From JADHLJ01 sp038118725 (GTDB lineage: Bacteria > Pseudomonadota > Alphaproteobacteria > Thalassobaculales > Thalassobaculaceae), in assembly GCA_038118725.1 (NCBI GenBank), contig JAYOIK010000021.1:1-64000 (forward strand): a DNA stretch of 64,000 nt, read 5' to 3'. The notes beneath the pieces are model-generated. The model had not been told where the DNA came from. It searched no databases and saw only the letters and a list, made by a program, of their open reading frames with translations. Numbering within the stretch: position 1 is the stretch's first letter; every line of letters starts with the position of its first letter. Shown here one piece after another: positions 36,389 through 45,591 of this stretch. The translations under genes and the position numbers were made by a program.

Positions 36389-37387
36389 TCACCCCAGCTT
36401 CGCCGAAACCCTCCCAAGCCGCTCGATCGCGTCCAACACGCCCGCCTGGCCAAAGCCGGGCCACTGGACGCGGGCAAGGAAGTGGTCGACGCCGAAGGTC
36501 TCGCGATACCGAGCGATCTCGTCGGCGACCTCGGCCTCGTCGCCGATGATGAAACGGTCGGCGCAGAACTCGTCGAACCGGTCGGCGAGGCTTGGGCCCT
36601 GGCTGGCGGAATGCTGTCCCCAGGAGGCGTAGGACTCGTACTTCGCCAGCAGATAGGGCCGCGCCGCCTCCATCGCGGCTTCCTTGGTCGGACCGATGGC
36701 GACCTCGCGGATCAGCGGCTGACCGTGCGGATTGCTTGTGCCGGCCTTTTCCATCTCGGCCTTATAGACCCTCATGCGCTGAACCGCGTCGTCCCAGTGC
36801 ATGGTCGGCGGCACCACCCAGGGACAGCCGAGGCGCGCGGCGCGGCGCACCGCCGGCGGGATATCGCCGCCAACCCAGATCGGCGGACCGCCCGGGCGCT
36901 TGGGGCGGATACTGGCGCTGAGATTGCCGACGGTGAAATGCTTGCCGCGATGCTCGACCCGGTCCTCGGTCCAGAGCCGACGGATCAGCGGGATCGCCTC
37001 CTCGAAGCGCTCGCGCCGATCCTCGAACTTGACACCCAGACCCTCGAATTCCTCCTCGCGGTATCCGACGCCGACCCCGAGAATGTAGTTGCCATTGGTG
37101 ATCCAATCGAGCGAGGCGGCGTATTCCGCGACGATGACTGGGTTCTGCATGGCCAGCAACACAATGGCGATACCGAACTCCATTCCCTCGCCCTCGGCGG
37201 CGAGCCGCGCGATCAAGGGCTCCGCCTGGATCATCTGCAAGGGTTCGGACAGGAAATGTTGGCCGACCAGGACCGAGTCGAAGCCGTTTTGCTTGCAGGC
37301 GCGTGTCTGTTCGCAAAGATTGGCGACCTCCCGTCCGAGATCCGCGCCCCGCGGCCATTGGGTCGCCATATACAGGCCAAATTTCAT
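36389..37387 (-). CDS. LLM class flavin/F420-dependent oxidoreductase (fifth)
   Basis: 332-residue luciferase-like enzyme. It starts MKFGLYMATQWPRG; the FVLVGQHFLS-type strand reads FDSVLVGQHFLSEP, followed by NGNYILGVGVGYREEEFEGLG and PPIWVGGDIPPAVRRAARLG. The ATG at 37387 is preferred over 37402 because family proteins begin at MKFG and GGGAG lies upstream. It is divergent from the sixth LLM gene. Confidence 0.85.
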   Translation of the reverse strand: MKFGLYMATQWPRGADLGREVANLCEQTRACKQNGFDSVLVGQHFLSEPLQMIQAEPLIARLAAEGEGMEFGIAIVLLAMQNPVIVAEYAASLDWITNGNYILGVGVGYREEEFEGLGVKFEDRRERFEEAIPLIRRLWTEDRVEHRGKHFTVGNLSASIRPKRPGGPPIWVGGDIPPAVRRAARLGCPWVVPPTMHWDDAVQRMRVYKAEMEKAGTSNPHGQPLIREVAIGPTKEAAMEAARPYLLAKYESYASWGQHSASQGPSLADRFDEFCADRFIIGDEAEVADEIARYRETFGVDHFLARVQWPGFGQAGVLDAIERLGRVSAKLG

Positions 37388-37498
37388 AACGTCTTCTCCC
37401 AAGAGGGGCGTCGCCTTTTGCTAGCGGCGCTCTTATGCTGTCGACAACGAGCCTGCCACGATCCGTTCGGCGGCGTCCATCCGGAGGAAGTTAAAGCG

Positions 37499-38539
37499 AT
37501 GAAACTGGGACTGAGCATCGGCGGCCACGGCGCCAAATTCTCGCTCGACATGGATCTGATCACCGAGGCCGAGAATCTCGGCTTCGATTCCGTTTGGACA
37601 TCGGAGTCCTGGGGCCATGACGCGGTAACGCCGGCGGCCTGGGTTCTGGCGCGGACCAGCCGGATCAAGGTCGGCACCGGCATCATTCAAATGACCACGC
37701 GCGCGCCGACCATGACGGCGATGACCGCGATCACGCTCCAGCAGATGTCCGGCGGACGCTTCATCCTCGGCCTCGGACCGTCCGGCCCGCAGGTGGTCGA
37801 GGGCTGGCACGGGGTACCCTACGGCAAGCCGCTGACCCGGCTTCGGGAATATGTCTCGATCATCAAGAACATCCTGGCCCGCGAAGGTGCGTTGGAACAC
37901 CAGGGCGAGCATTATCAGTTCCCCTATAAGGGCGAAGGCGCAACCGGGCTCGGCATCCCGCTCAAGAGCATCCTGCACGGCGACCCGTCTTTGCGCATGG
38001 TCACCGGCGCGATCTCGCCGGCCGGGGTCAAGGCGGCGGCGGAATGCGTCGACGGTTTCATTCCGATCTACATGGACCCGACCCGCTTCGATGTTTTCGC
38101 GCCGCATATTCAGGCTGGTTTCGACAAGGCCGGAAACGGCCGCACCCTCGCCGATTTCGATGTCATGCCCATGTGCTACATCAATATCGATGACGACGTG
38201 GAGGTGGCGAGCCGCCCGGTCCGTCAGAACGTGTCGTTTTATATCGGCGGCATGGGCGCCAGGGATAAGAACTTCTACTGCGACTACGCCAAGCGCATCG
38301 GCTTCGAGGAGGCGGCGACCAACATCCAGAACCTGTTCCTGGACGGCAAACGCGCCGAGGCGGCCGCGGCGGTACCCCAGGAACTGATCGATCAGGTCGC
38401 CCTGGTCGGGCCGAAGGAACGGATCGTCGAAAAACTCGCGGATTGGAAAGCGGCGGCCAAGCAGCGGCACGTGGACACCCTGATCGCGCGCACCGGCTCT
38501 CCCGAGGCGCTGAGACTGCTGGCGGAGACTGTTCTATAG
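37499..38539 (+). CDS. LLM class F420-dependent oxidoreductase (sixth)
   Basis: 346-residue luciferase-like enzyme starting MKLGLSIGGHGAKFSLD. It has FDSVWTSESWGHDAVTP, GTGIIQMTTRAPTMTAMTA and GGRFILGLGPSGPQVVEGW, a pattern typical of F420-dependent LLM proteins with methylenetetrahydromethanopterin-reductase-like fold. The frame is open upstream to 36482 as an antisense shadow of the fifth gene; the ATG at 37499 with GGAGG 11 bases upstream is the real start. The EamA gene follows by 38 bases. Confidence 0.87.
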   Translation: MKLGLSIGGHGAKFSLDMDLITEAENLGFDSVWTSESWGHDAVTPAAWVLARTSRIKVGTGIIQMTTRAPTMTAMTAITLQQMSGGRFILGLGPSGPQVVEGWHGVPYGKPLTRLREYVSIIKNILAREGALEHQGEHYQFPYKGEGATGLGIPLKSILHGDPSLRMVTGAISPAGVKAAAECVDGFIPIYMDPTRFDVFAPHIQAGFDKAGNGRTLADFDVMPMCYINIDDDVEVASRPVRQNVSFYIGGMGARDKNFYCDYAKRIGFEEAATNIQNLFLDGKRAEAAAAVPQELIDQVALVGPKERIVEKLADWKAAAKQRHVDTLIARTGSPEALRLLAETVL

Positions 38540-38577
38540 GAAACCCGCCTTCCCCCGCGCCGGTGTCGCGCCCCCCC

Positions 38578-39459
38578 ATGGGCGCGCCACTGCTGGCGGC
38601 TCTGATGATGATCGGCGCGATGACCTTCTTCGCGTCGATGGGGATATTCATCAAGCTCGCAGCCGAGCAACTACACGCCTTCGAGGTGGTGTTTTTCCGC
38701 AATTTCCTCGCGGTTCTGATGATGGTGCCCTGGCTGATCCGCCAGGGCCCAGGGGTGATGAAGACGCGCCGTATCGGCCTCTATGCCAGCCGGTCCTTCT
38801 TCAACATTATCGGCATGACCGCGGGCTTTACCGCGCTCACCCTGATCCCGCTCGCCGAAGCCACCGCCCTCAGCTTCACCGCCCCCCTCTTCGCCACCAT
38901 CGCGGCGGCGATCTTCCTTGGCGAGGTCGTACGAATCAGGCGGATCACCGCCCTGGCGGTCGGCTTCATCGGGATGCTGATCGTCATTCGTCCCGGCGTC
39001 GAGGCGATCTCGCCAGGGGCGCTCCTCGCCTTGCTGAATTCGGTAACCATCGCGATCACCATCATCATCGTCAAAAAACTGACGGACACGGAGCGACCGG
39101 CGACCATCGTCACGTATATGGTGCTGCTTCAGACACCCATGTCGCTGATCCCGGCGTTGTTTTATTGGCAATGGCCGGAGCCACTGATCTGGCTCTGGCT
39201 GATCGGGCTCGCGGGCGCTGGAACGCTCGGGCATCTAATGTATACGCGAGCAATCCAGCTCGCCGAGGTAACACAGATCCAGCCGCTGGATTTCATCCGG
39301 CTGCCGATCATCGCGCTATTGGCTTATCTCATTTTCGCGGAAGTCCCGACGATCTGGACCTGGCTCGGCGGCGCGGTGATCTTCGCCTCAACCGCCTATG
39401 TCACGCACCGCGAGGCGCAATTGGCCCGCGAGCGCAGGCGGGCGGCGGCGGATGGCTAG
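38578..39459 (+). CDS. EamA/DMT family transporter
   Basis: 293-residue inner-membrane protein with ten predicted helices in two EamA repeats (about 5-140 and 150-285). Typical pieces are FFASMGIFIKLAAEQLHAFEVVFFRN near the start and TLGHLMYTRAIQLAEVTQIQPLDFIRLP in the second repeat. Members export metabolites or amino acids; the substrate is unknown. The ATG at 38578 has no clear ribosome site; a GTG at 38563 is possible. It is probably co-transcribed with the sixth LLM gene. Confidence 0.85.
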   Translation: MGAPLLAALMMIGAMTFFASMGIFIKLAAEQLHAFEVVFFRNFLAVLMMVPWLIRQGPGVMKTRRIGLYASRSFFNIIGMTAGFTALTLIPLAEATALSFTAPLFATIAAAIFLGEVVRIRRITALAVGFIGMLIVIRPGVEAISPGALLALLNSVTIAITIIIVKKLTDTERPATIVTYMVLLQTPMSLIPALFYWQWPEPLIWLWLIGLAGAGTLGHLMYTRAIQLAEVTQIQPLDFIRLPIIALLAYLIFAEVPTIWTWLGGAVIFASTAYVTHREAQLARERRRAAADG

Positions 39460-39523
39460 CGGAGTATCCGAGCGGTGCTTGTCAGTCATTGAACCCCACG
39501 CGATCCCTTGATACCGTCCGGCC

Positions 39524-40114
39524 ATGAAAACCATCGGCGCTCTTGTCTTTCCCCAGTTCGAACTCCTCGACCTCTACGGTCCGCTGGAGATGTTTGGCCT
39601 TAACCAGGACGCGTTCAAGATCCACGTGGTCGCCGAGACCATGGATCCGGTCGCCGCCACGCCGGGCCCCAAGACCCAGCCCGACGAGGCGTTCGGCGAC
39701 CGCGAGCGCTATGACATCCTTCTCATACCCGGAGGCATGGGCTCGCGTCCGGGGATGGAGAACAAAACCCTGCTTAACTGGATCGCCGAGCAGTCGGAGC
39801 GCGCCGAGATCGTCGCCACGGTTTGCACAGGCTCGGCCTTACTCGCGGGAACCGGCCAGCTTGACGGCAAGCGCGCGACCTCGAACAAGATGGCCTGGAA
39901 ATGGGTGACCTCCCAGGGACCGAAGGTAAACTGGGTGCACAAGGCCCGCTGGGTCGAGGACGGCAAGTTCTTCACCTCCTCCGGCGTGTCGGCCGGCACG
40001 GATATGAGCCTCGCGCTGATCGAAAAGCTGATCGGTGCCGAAGCCATGGAAACCATTGCCCGCCGAGCGGAGTATGTGCGCAACGACGACCCGGATAACG
40101 ATCCTTTCGCCTAA
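39524..40114 (+). CDS. DJ-1/PfpI family protein
   Basis: 196-residue protein of the DJ-1/PfpI superfamily. It starts TIGALVFPQFELLDLYGPLEMF, has ILLIPGGMGSRPG, and the nucleophilic elbow Cys is in VATVCTGSALLAGTG with a downstream SSGVSAGTDM. The pattern resembles isonitrile hydratase and the amidase-like part of GlxA regulators, without the AraC domain. Activity is unproven. Confidence 0.88.
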   Translation: MKTIGALVFPQFELLDLYGPLEMFGLNQDAFKIHVVAETMDPVAATPGPKTQPDEAFGDRERYDILLIPGGMGSRPGMENKTLLNWIAEQSERAEIVATVCTGSALLAGTGQLDGKRATSNKMAWKWVTSQGPKVNWVHKARWVEDGKFFTSSGVSAGTDMSLALIEKLIGAEAMETIARRAEYVRNDDPDNDPFA

Positions 40115-40185
40115 TCCGCGCGCGAACCTAAAGCGCGAGAATCCGCACCTTCTCCCCGCGTGCGTTGGGGACACGCGGATGACAA

Positions 40186-40292
40186 CCGTCGCCCTGGCGA
40201 AAGGCAGGGCCTAGCGCGGATATCGCCGCGTGACGTTACAAATAGCGGCGGTAAGTTCCTTAACACGGCCCTGCCTTTCGCCAGGGCATCGG
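40186..40292. repeat. REPIN-like element D, long inverted repeat
   Basis: GCCCTGGCGAAAGGCAGGGC at 40191 and its exact reverse complement ending at 40287 are about 55 bases apart, and each arm is itself a partial palindrome. The flanks read GTCGCC and GGGCAT, so it belongs with the GTCGCCC-type arms of element E. It occupies the gap before the quinone oxidoreductase gene. Confidence 0.7.
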
Positions 40293-40388
40293 TTTAGGTA
40301 GGGTCAATCACAAGGGATGTCGATCACTTGTGCCACGACCTCTTTCCAAACAGCAACCGAAGACACCTCACCTCTAGGAATTACGCCC

Positions 40389-41384
40389 ATGTCCGCCCTC
40401 CCCGCCTCCATGACCGCGATCGAGATCGAAGCCTTTGGTCCGCCCGAGGGGTTGAAACCCACGACACGTCCGGTTCCCACGCCGGGTGATGGCGAGGTGC
40501 TGATCCGGGTCTCGCATGCCGGCGTCAACCGACCGGACGTTCAGCAACGCCTGGGCGGCTATCCGCCCCCTCCCGGCGCATCGGACATCCCAGGGCTGGA
40601 GATCGCCGGAACGATCGTGGCGCTCGGACCCAATGCCGGTGACTGGAAAGTCGGCGACCAGACCTGCGCGCTGGTGTCCGGCGGCGGTTATGCCGAATAC
40701 TGCACGGCTCCAGCGCCGCAATGTCTCCCCATCCCCAAGGGCTACACGCTGGAACAAGCCGCGAGCGTGGTTGAAACCAGCTACACGGTTTGGGCCAATG
40801 TGTTCATGCGGGGCCATCTGAAATCCGGCGAAACCTTCCTGGTGCATGGCGGCTCCAGTGGTATCGGCACCATGGCGATCCAGATGGCCAAGGCGTTCGG
40901 GGCGCGGGTCTTCGCCACGGCGGGGTCGGCGGAGAAATGCAGGGTTTGCGAGGATCTGGGCGCCGAGCGGGCGATCAACTATCGTGAGGAGGATTTCGTC
41001 GCGGTGATGAAGGAGGCTGGTCGCGCCGACGTCATCCTGGACATGGTCGGCGGCCCGTATATTCAACGGAATATAGACTGCCTGAATATCGAGGGCCGGC
41101 TTTGCCAGATCGCGTTCCTGCAGCCGCCGGTGGTTGAAAAGTTCAATTTTCTGAAGATGTTGACCCTGCGGCTCACGCTCACCGGCTCAACTCTGAGGCC
41201 TCGCACGGTGGAGCAAAAGGCGGAGATCGCCCGGGATCTCCGAGCCCATGTCTGGCCCCTGCTGGAAGACGGCTCGATCAAGCCGGTGCTGTTCAAGACC
41301 TTCCCCATGGCCGAGGCGGCCGCCGCTCACGCGCTGATGGAATCGAGCGAGCATATCGGCAAGATCATGCTGGATTGCGGCTAG
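40389..41384 (+). CDS. NAD(P)H quinone oxidoreductase (zinc-free MDR family)
   Basis: 331-residue medium-chain reductase of the QOR/PIG3 type. Early landmarks are GVNRPDVQQRLGGYPPPPGASDIPGLE and the NADPH loop VHGGSSGIGTMAIQMAKAFG near residue 150. Catalytic zinc ligands of true alcohol dehydrogenases are missing. The frame opens at 40317, but the ATG at 40389 matches the family start and has AGGA upstream. The substrate is probably a quinone or enone. Confidence 0.9.
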   Translation: MSALPASMTAIEIEAFGPPEGLKPTTRPVPTPGDGEVLIRVSHAGVNRPDVQQRLGGYPPPPGASDIPGLEIAGTIVALGPNAGDWKVGDQTCALVSGGGYAEYCTAPAPQCLPIPKGYTLEQAASVVETSYTVWANVFMRGHLKSGETFLVHGGSSGIGTMAIQMAKAFGARVFATAGSAEKCRVCEDLGAERAINYREEDFVAVMKEAGRADVILDMVGGPYIQRNIDCLNIEGRLCQIAFLQPPVVEKFNFLKMLTLRLTLTGSTLRPRTVEQKAEIARDLRAHVWPLLEDGSIKPVLFKTFPMAEAAAAHALMESSEHIGKIMLDCG

Positions 41385-42319
41385 AGCGTCGGGCGGCTGA
41401 TAAGCCCGTCACGCGCGCCTGCAAAGGCGGCGACGAGAGTTGGGCGGGATCGGGAAATCGCGAATATCTCGGGCGACACCCCGAATTGCAGCGGTCCGGC
41501 GCGATATCCCATCGGATCCGGCGTCGCGTGCAGCTCGAAGAACTCCCGGTCCGGGAGGATCATCCGCAGTTCATCCAAGTTCGCGAAGCTCTTCCAGGTA
41601 TAATCGCTCATCTCCACGAGAACCGCGGACGGGTTCCCGCGCAGGGTCTTCGCCATCCCGGCCAGGGCCGGTCGCTCAAATCCCTCGACATCAATCTTGA
41701 TCAGATCGGGCGCGGGCAGCCCCAGTTCCTCGCGATAATCGTCTCCGACAACGACTTGGGCGGTGGTTTGATCGACATTGTTCGCGGGATTGTAATCCGC
41801 GTAAAACGACGCCGTACCGACATTCGGGCTATTCGCCATGTCCGGGTGATGGAGCGGCAGCTCCGCCGGCTCGTCCCCCAGGGCTAAGCGGTGCAATTCC
41901 ACGGTTCCCAGCGCGTTAACCATAAGCTTCTCTTGCAATAGATCGGCATTGAAGGGAATCGGCTCGAACGCGATCACCTGATCGGCGATCCCGGCCATGT
42001 ACAGGCAATGGTGCCCGATATTCGCCCCGATATCCCAAGCCACGACCCCGCGGGCGCCATCTGATCTCAGGCCTCGAGCCAAGTCACCTAACAAGGTCAG
42101 TTCGTGTCCGCTATATCCGCCATAAAAATAGACGGACCAGTCTATAAACCGCTTCAGATTGCCAGGGTAACGGAACCCTTGAAAATCCTCGACAAATGGA
42201 AAATCGCGCTGACTGTCGGGGTTTTCCAGCAATCTAAGCAATCGGTCACGACCCCTGATCGGCACGTGCCTGCCCAGGGCGCGTAGCAAGGCGAATTTCA
42301 GGGACAGGAGACCAGACAT
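41381..42319 (-). CDS. FkbM family methyltransferase
   Basis: 312-residue SAM-dependent methyltransferase of the FkbM family, often acting on sugars or polyketides. The SAM loop is VVAWDIGANIGHHCLYMA, with VIAFEPIPFNADLLQ and PDLIKIDVEGFERPALAGM downstream, all typical. It ends in a four-base overlap with the convergent quinone oxidoreductase and starts two bases after the hydratase gene, so it shares the long minus-strand transcript. Confidence 0.9.
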   Translation of the reverse strand: MSGLLSLKFALLRALGRHVPIRGRDRLLRLLENPDSQRDFPFVEDFQGFRYPGNLKRFIDWSVYFYGGYSGHELTLLGDLARGLRSDGARGVVAWDIGANIGHHCLYMAGIADQVIAFEPIPFNADLLQEKLMVNALGTVELHRLALGDEPAELPLHHPDMANSPNVGTASFYADYNPANNVDQTTAQVVVGDDYREELGLPAPDLIKIDVEGFERPALAGMAKTLRGNPSAVLVEMSDYTWKSFANLDELRMILPDREFFELHATPDPMGYRAGPLQFGVSPEIFAISRSRPTLVAAFAGARDGLISRPTL

Positions 42320-42321
42320 CC

Positions 42322-43098
42322 CTATGCGCTTGCGTCCGTCAACAGCGCCTCAACCATGCCGATATCGCCAAAATCAGCGCTTAGCCGATCGCCGGGCGCA
42401 ACCCGAATCAAGCCGGTACAGGTTCCCGTGGAGACGATCTCGCCAGCCTTCAGGCCCTCGGAACCGCGCAGGTGATTGGCGAGCCAGAGCATAACGTTGA
42501 CCGGATCGCCAAGCGCGCGATCGCCCTTTCCGACGGCGACTGTTTGGCCATTGACAGTCAAGCACAACTCATGACCCGGCAGATCGAAACGCCGCCAATT
42601 CGAGATCACCTCGCCGGTGATCAACGACACATTCGCGCCGCCATCCGCGGTGACACGAAACCGTCCTCCGTTGGCGATCCCCTCGGCGAGGCGCGAGCCG
42701 ACGACTTCCAAGACCGGCGCGACACCATCGATCGCCGCCTCGACCTCGTCCCGCGTATATTGCGCCTCGCGCGGCGGCAGGTCGCGGCCGAGGCGCAACG
42801 CGAACTCTCCCTCGATCCACAGGTCATGCGCGGCGAAGACCGGCACCGACGCGCCGGAAGTAAAGTTGAACCGCGCCGGCACCCGCGCCGATCCTGGCTC
42901 GCTGGTGCCGAGTTTTGCCTGGCTTTCCGGAGAGGTGGACCCGACTTTCCAGGCATTCGAGGCGGGGCCGAGATGCGCGAACACCTCGGCCTGCATGGCA
43001 TAGGCTTCGAGCGCGCCGTCAGGTCCCTCGACCGCGCCGGCACGGACAGTGGTTCCCTCGAGACGCGCCGCCGCGAGTTGATCGGTAAACGAGCTCAT
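42322..43098 (-). CDS. 2-keto-4-pentenoate hydratase / FAH family
   Basis: 258-residue enzyme of the fumarylacetoacetate hydrolase superfamily in the MhpD branch, hydrating 2-keto-4-pentenoate-type products of aromatic ring cleavage. The metal site is in IEGEFALRLGRDLPP with the E-x-E pattern; VAPVLEVVGSRL and STGTCTGLIRVAPGD are family blocks. No ring-cleavage dioxygenase lies in the window, so the pathway is not settled. Confidence 0.88.
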   Translation of the reverse strand: MSSFTDQLAAARLEGTTVRAGAVEGPDGALEAYAMQAEVFAHLGPASNAWKVGSTSPESQAKLGTSEPGSARVPARFNFTSGASVPVFAAHDLWIEGEFALRLGRDLPPREAQYTRDEVEAAIDGVAPVLEVVGSRLAEGIANGGRFRVTADGGANVSLITGEVISNWRRFDLPGHELCLTVNGQTVAVGKGDRALGDPVNVMLWLANHLRGSEGLKAGEIVSTGTCTGLIRVAPGDRLSADFGDIGMVEALLTDASA

Positions 43099-43132
43099 AT
43101 GATACCTTTCCCAGGGTTACCGCGGCGCTCGC

Positions 43133-43609
43133 CTAGAGGAGCTTTTCGTAAAATACGCTGTTCGGATCGCCCTCGGGATAGTCGCCGAAGCGGCCGCATT
43201 CGGTAAAGCCCTGACGCTCGAATAAGGCCAATGCCTCGGGCTGATGGATACCGGTCTCAAGCTTCAAACGCGATAGCCCGAGCGCGCGGGCCTCTTGTTC
43301 CAATCGCCCCATCACCGCGCGCGCAAGGCCGAGCCCCCGGGCTTTTGGACTAACGAAGATCCGCTTGACCTCGCCGTAACCCTCGTCGGTCACGAGGAAA
43401 CCGCCGCAGCCCAGGAACTCACCATCGACCGCCGCGGCGAAGAACCGGTTGCTGTCGTCGGCCAGGGTCGCGGGGTCGGTCAGATGCGCGCTTTCGATCG
43501 GATAGAGCGCGTGCATCAGCGCGTCCAGTTCGGCAATCATCGCCATGATCTCCGGCAAGCGCGGATCGGCTGGCGCGACAACAATCTTCGGACTCTTGGC
43601 GGACTTCAT
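43133..43609 (-). CDS. GNAT family N-acetyltransferase
   Basis: 158-residue acetyltransferase. The acetyl-CoA motif is VKRIFVSPKARGLGLARAVMGRLEQEA and the C-terminal part has LKLETGIHQPEALALFERQGF. The frame is open to 44023, but the ATG at 43609 overlapping the upstream stop (ATGA) is the natural start. The substrate is unknown. It is translationally coupled to the flavin oxidoreductase gene. Confidence 0.9.
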   Translation of the reverse strand: MKSAKSPKIVVAPADPRLPEIMAMIAELDALMHALYPIESAHLTDPATLADDSNRFFAAAVDGEFLGCGGFLVTDEGYGEVKRIFVSPKARGLGLARAVMGRLEQEARALGLSRLKLETGIHQPEALALFERQGFTECGRFGDYPEGDPNSVFYEKLL

Positions 43610-45588
43610 CGGCTTTCCAACGCCTCCAGCAACTCCAGGGTCAGGGCGAGCCCCTCGTAGACCGCCTCCTCCGCCGTCCTGGGCGCCAGCGCGTCGCCGA
43701 TTACCCGGTGGGGTACACCGGACGCGGCGAGCCACGCGGCGGGCTCCACGTTCGCCTGGTTCGGAGGAACAACCACGAGGGTATCCACGTCCTCCAATAC
43801 CACAGGCGACTGAGCGGCGGTGTGAAGAAGATAGACCGTCCTCTCCTCCGCCCCGTAGAGCCGCGTGAACGGCAACATCTCGACGCCGAGGCCATGCAAC
43901 CGGGCGATTCCGGCGTCGCGTACATAGTTCTGAATGGAGATGCCGGCGCAGACACCGTTTACCGCCAAACGGACATGTGCTCCCGCGCTCGCCAGGCGCT
44001 CCGCGACGCCGATCCCCACCCAATCGGCGCGCCAGTCATGCACGACGACCCGGGCGCCCGTTTCGATACCCGCGAGAACATCCTCGTGATGCAGGATCCG
44101 TATTCCCTCGCCGCTCTCGATCGGCGGCATCCAGCGTCGGCTACCAGTCGCCAGGATCACCGCGTCGGGCGCGAAGGCGTCGCAAGCCGCCTCGTCGAAG
44201 GCTTTGTTCGTCACGATCTCGACGCCCGCCCGTTCGGCCTCGCCTCGCAGGTTGTCGATGATGCCGCCGAACTCCTCGCGATGGGGAAGGCTTTGCGCGA
44301 GAACGGCTTGGCCGCCCAGCCTCGGGCCACGCTCCCACAGGGTCACGCGATGACCGGCCCGTGCCGCGACACTCGCCGCCTTCATGCCCGCCGGGCCACC
44401 GCCGGCCACCAGGACACGACGGGGCGATCGGGTTCGCGGCCGCGCGCCGAAACGAAGCTCTCGGCCGGATTCGGGATACTGAATGCAGGATATGGACAGG
44501 CCGAGTTGCGCATGGCCGATACAGGCCTGATTGCAGGCTATGCAGGCGCGGATTTCATCGGTTTTGCCGGCGCGCGCCTTGGCCGGCATGCGGGGGTCGG
44601 CGATCATCGCCCGGGTCATGCCGCACATATCCGCCGAGGAAGACGCGATGATCCTGTCGGCGTCCTGGGGCTGATTGATCCGCCCGGCGACCAGGATCGC
44701 GGTCCCACCGCATGCCTGCTTCAGCTTGGCGGCGAACGGCGCCATGTAACCGTTTTCCACGGTCATCGGCGGCACGATATGCACCGCCCCGCCCACCGAA
44801 GCGGAAGTGCCGGCGATTACGTTCAGATAATCAAGAGACGGGGCCAGATCACGCAGCACCGCGAACATCGTCTCTTCGTCCTCGCCCTCGGCGTCATATT
44901 CATTGCCCGAGAACCGCGCGCCGAGGATCGTCTCCGCCGGCACCGCCGCTCGGATCGCGGCGATAGTCTCGTCCATGTAGCGCCGACGGTTTTCCGGCGA
45001 ACCTCCGTAGCGGTCTTCTCTAAGATTTACGGCCGGCGAGAGAAACTGAGTGGGCAAGTAGCCGTGGCTGCCGACGATTTCGAGTCCGTCGGCCCCGGCC
45101 TCCACAAGGCGGCGCGCGGCGGCGCCGTGACCGGCGACCACGTCGGCGATTTCGGCCTCGGACATCACCTTGGGCACGACCTTGAAGCGTTCCGACGGGC
45201 TTTGCGAGACACCCCAGGCCTCGCGCACCGCGCCGTCCCGCCTTGAGGCCAACTCTCGTCCGGGGTGAAACAATTGCACGAACGCGACGGCGCCCTCGGC
45301 GTGGATCGCGTCGAACAGACGCCGGAAAGCGGGGATACAGTCGTCCGACCCGGCGCTCAGAACCCCGGTTGTGTATCGGGCCGAGGGGTGTACCGCCACG
45401 ACCTGGACGATAATGAGCCCGACGCCCCCGCGCGCCCGCGCCCAGTGATAGGCAATCAGTTCCTCGGTCGGCAGCCCGCCTCGCGCCAGATCGGTGTCAT
45501 GGCCGGTCGAGAAGATCCGGTTTCGGATCTCCAGCGACTTGATCCGGAACGGTGAGAAGAGATGCGGAAAGGCTGTCGGCTCTGGCAT
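43606..45588 (-). CDS. NADH:flavin oxidoreductase / 2,4-dienoyl-CoA reductase-like
   Basis: 660-residue enzyme with three parts: an Old Yellow Enzyme TIM barrel binding FMN (about 1-330), an iron-sulfur segment (CIACNQACIG then ISCIQ, CxxCxxxC plus a later Cys), and an FAD/NADH Rossmann part starting VLVAGGGPAGMKAASVAARAG. This is the FadH/trimethylamine dehydrogenase architecture. The substrate could be a dienoyl-CoA, a methylamine or another enone. It starts three bases after the methyltransferase gene. Confidence 0.9.
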   Translation of the reverse strand: MPEPTAFPHLFSPFRIKSLEIRNRIFSTGHDTDLARGGLPTEELIAYHWARARGGVGLIIVQVVAVHPSARYTTGVLSAGSDDCIPAFRRLFDAIHAEGAVAFVQLFHPGRELASRRDGAVREAWGVSQSPSERFKVVPKVMSEAEIADVVAGHGAAARRLVEAGADGLEIVGSHGYLPTQFLSPAVNLREDRYGGSPENRRRYMDETIAAIRAAVPAETILGARFSGNEYDAEGEDEETMFAVLRDLAPSLDYLNVIAGTSASVGGAVHIVPPMTVENGYMAPFAAKLKQACGGTAILVAGRINQPQDADRIIASSSADMCGMTRAMIADPRMPAKARAGKTDEIRACIACNQACIGHAQLGLSISCIQYPESGRELRFGARPRTRSPRRVLVAGGGPAGMKAASVAARAGHRVTLWERGPRLGGQAVLAQSLPHREEFGGIIDNLRGEAERAGVEIVTNKAFDEAACDAFAPDAVILATGSRRWMPPIESGEGIRILHHEDVLAGIETGARVVVHDWRADWVGIGVAERLASAGAHVRLAVNGVCAGISIQNYVRDAGIARLHGLGVEMLPFTRLYGAEERTVYLLHTAAQSPVVLEDVDTLVVVPPNQANVEPAAWLAASGVPHRVIGDALAPRTAEEAVYEGLALTLELLEALESR

Positions 45589-45591
45589 GGG

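Noticed and set aside
36482..37498. N-terminal extension of the sixth LLM gene
   Set aside because: The sequence is antisense to the fifth LLM gene; family proteins start at MKLGL.
43708..45246. 512-residue plus-strand frame
   Set aside because: Antisense shadow of the flavin oxidoreductase gene.
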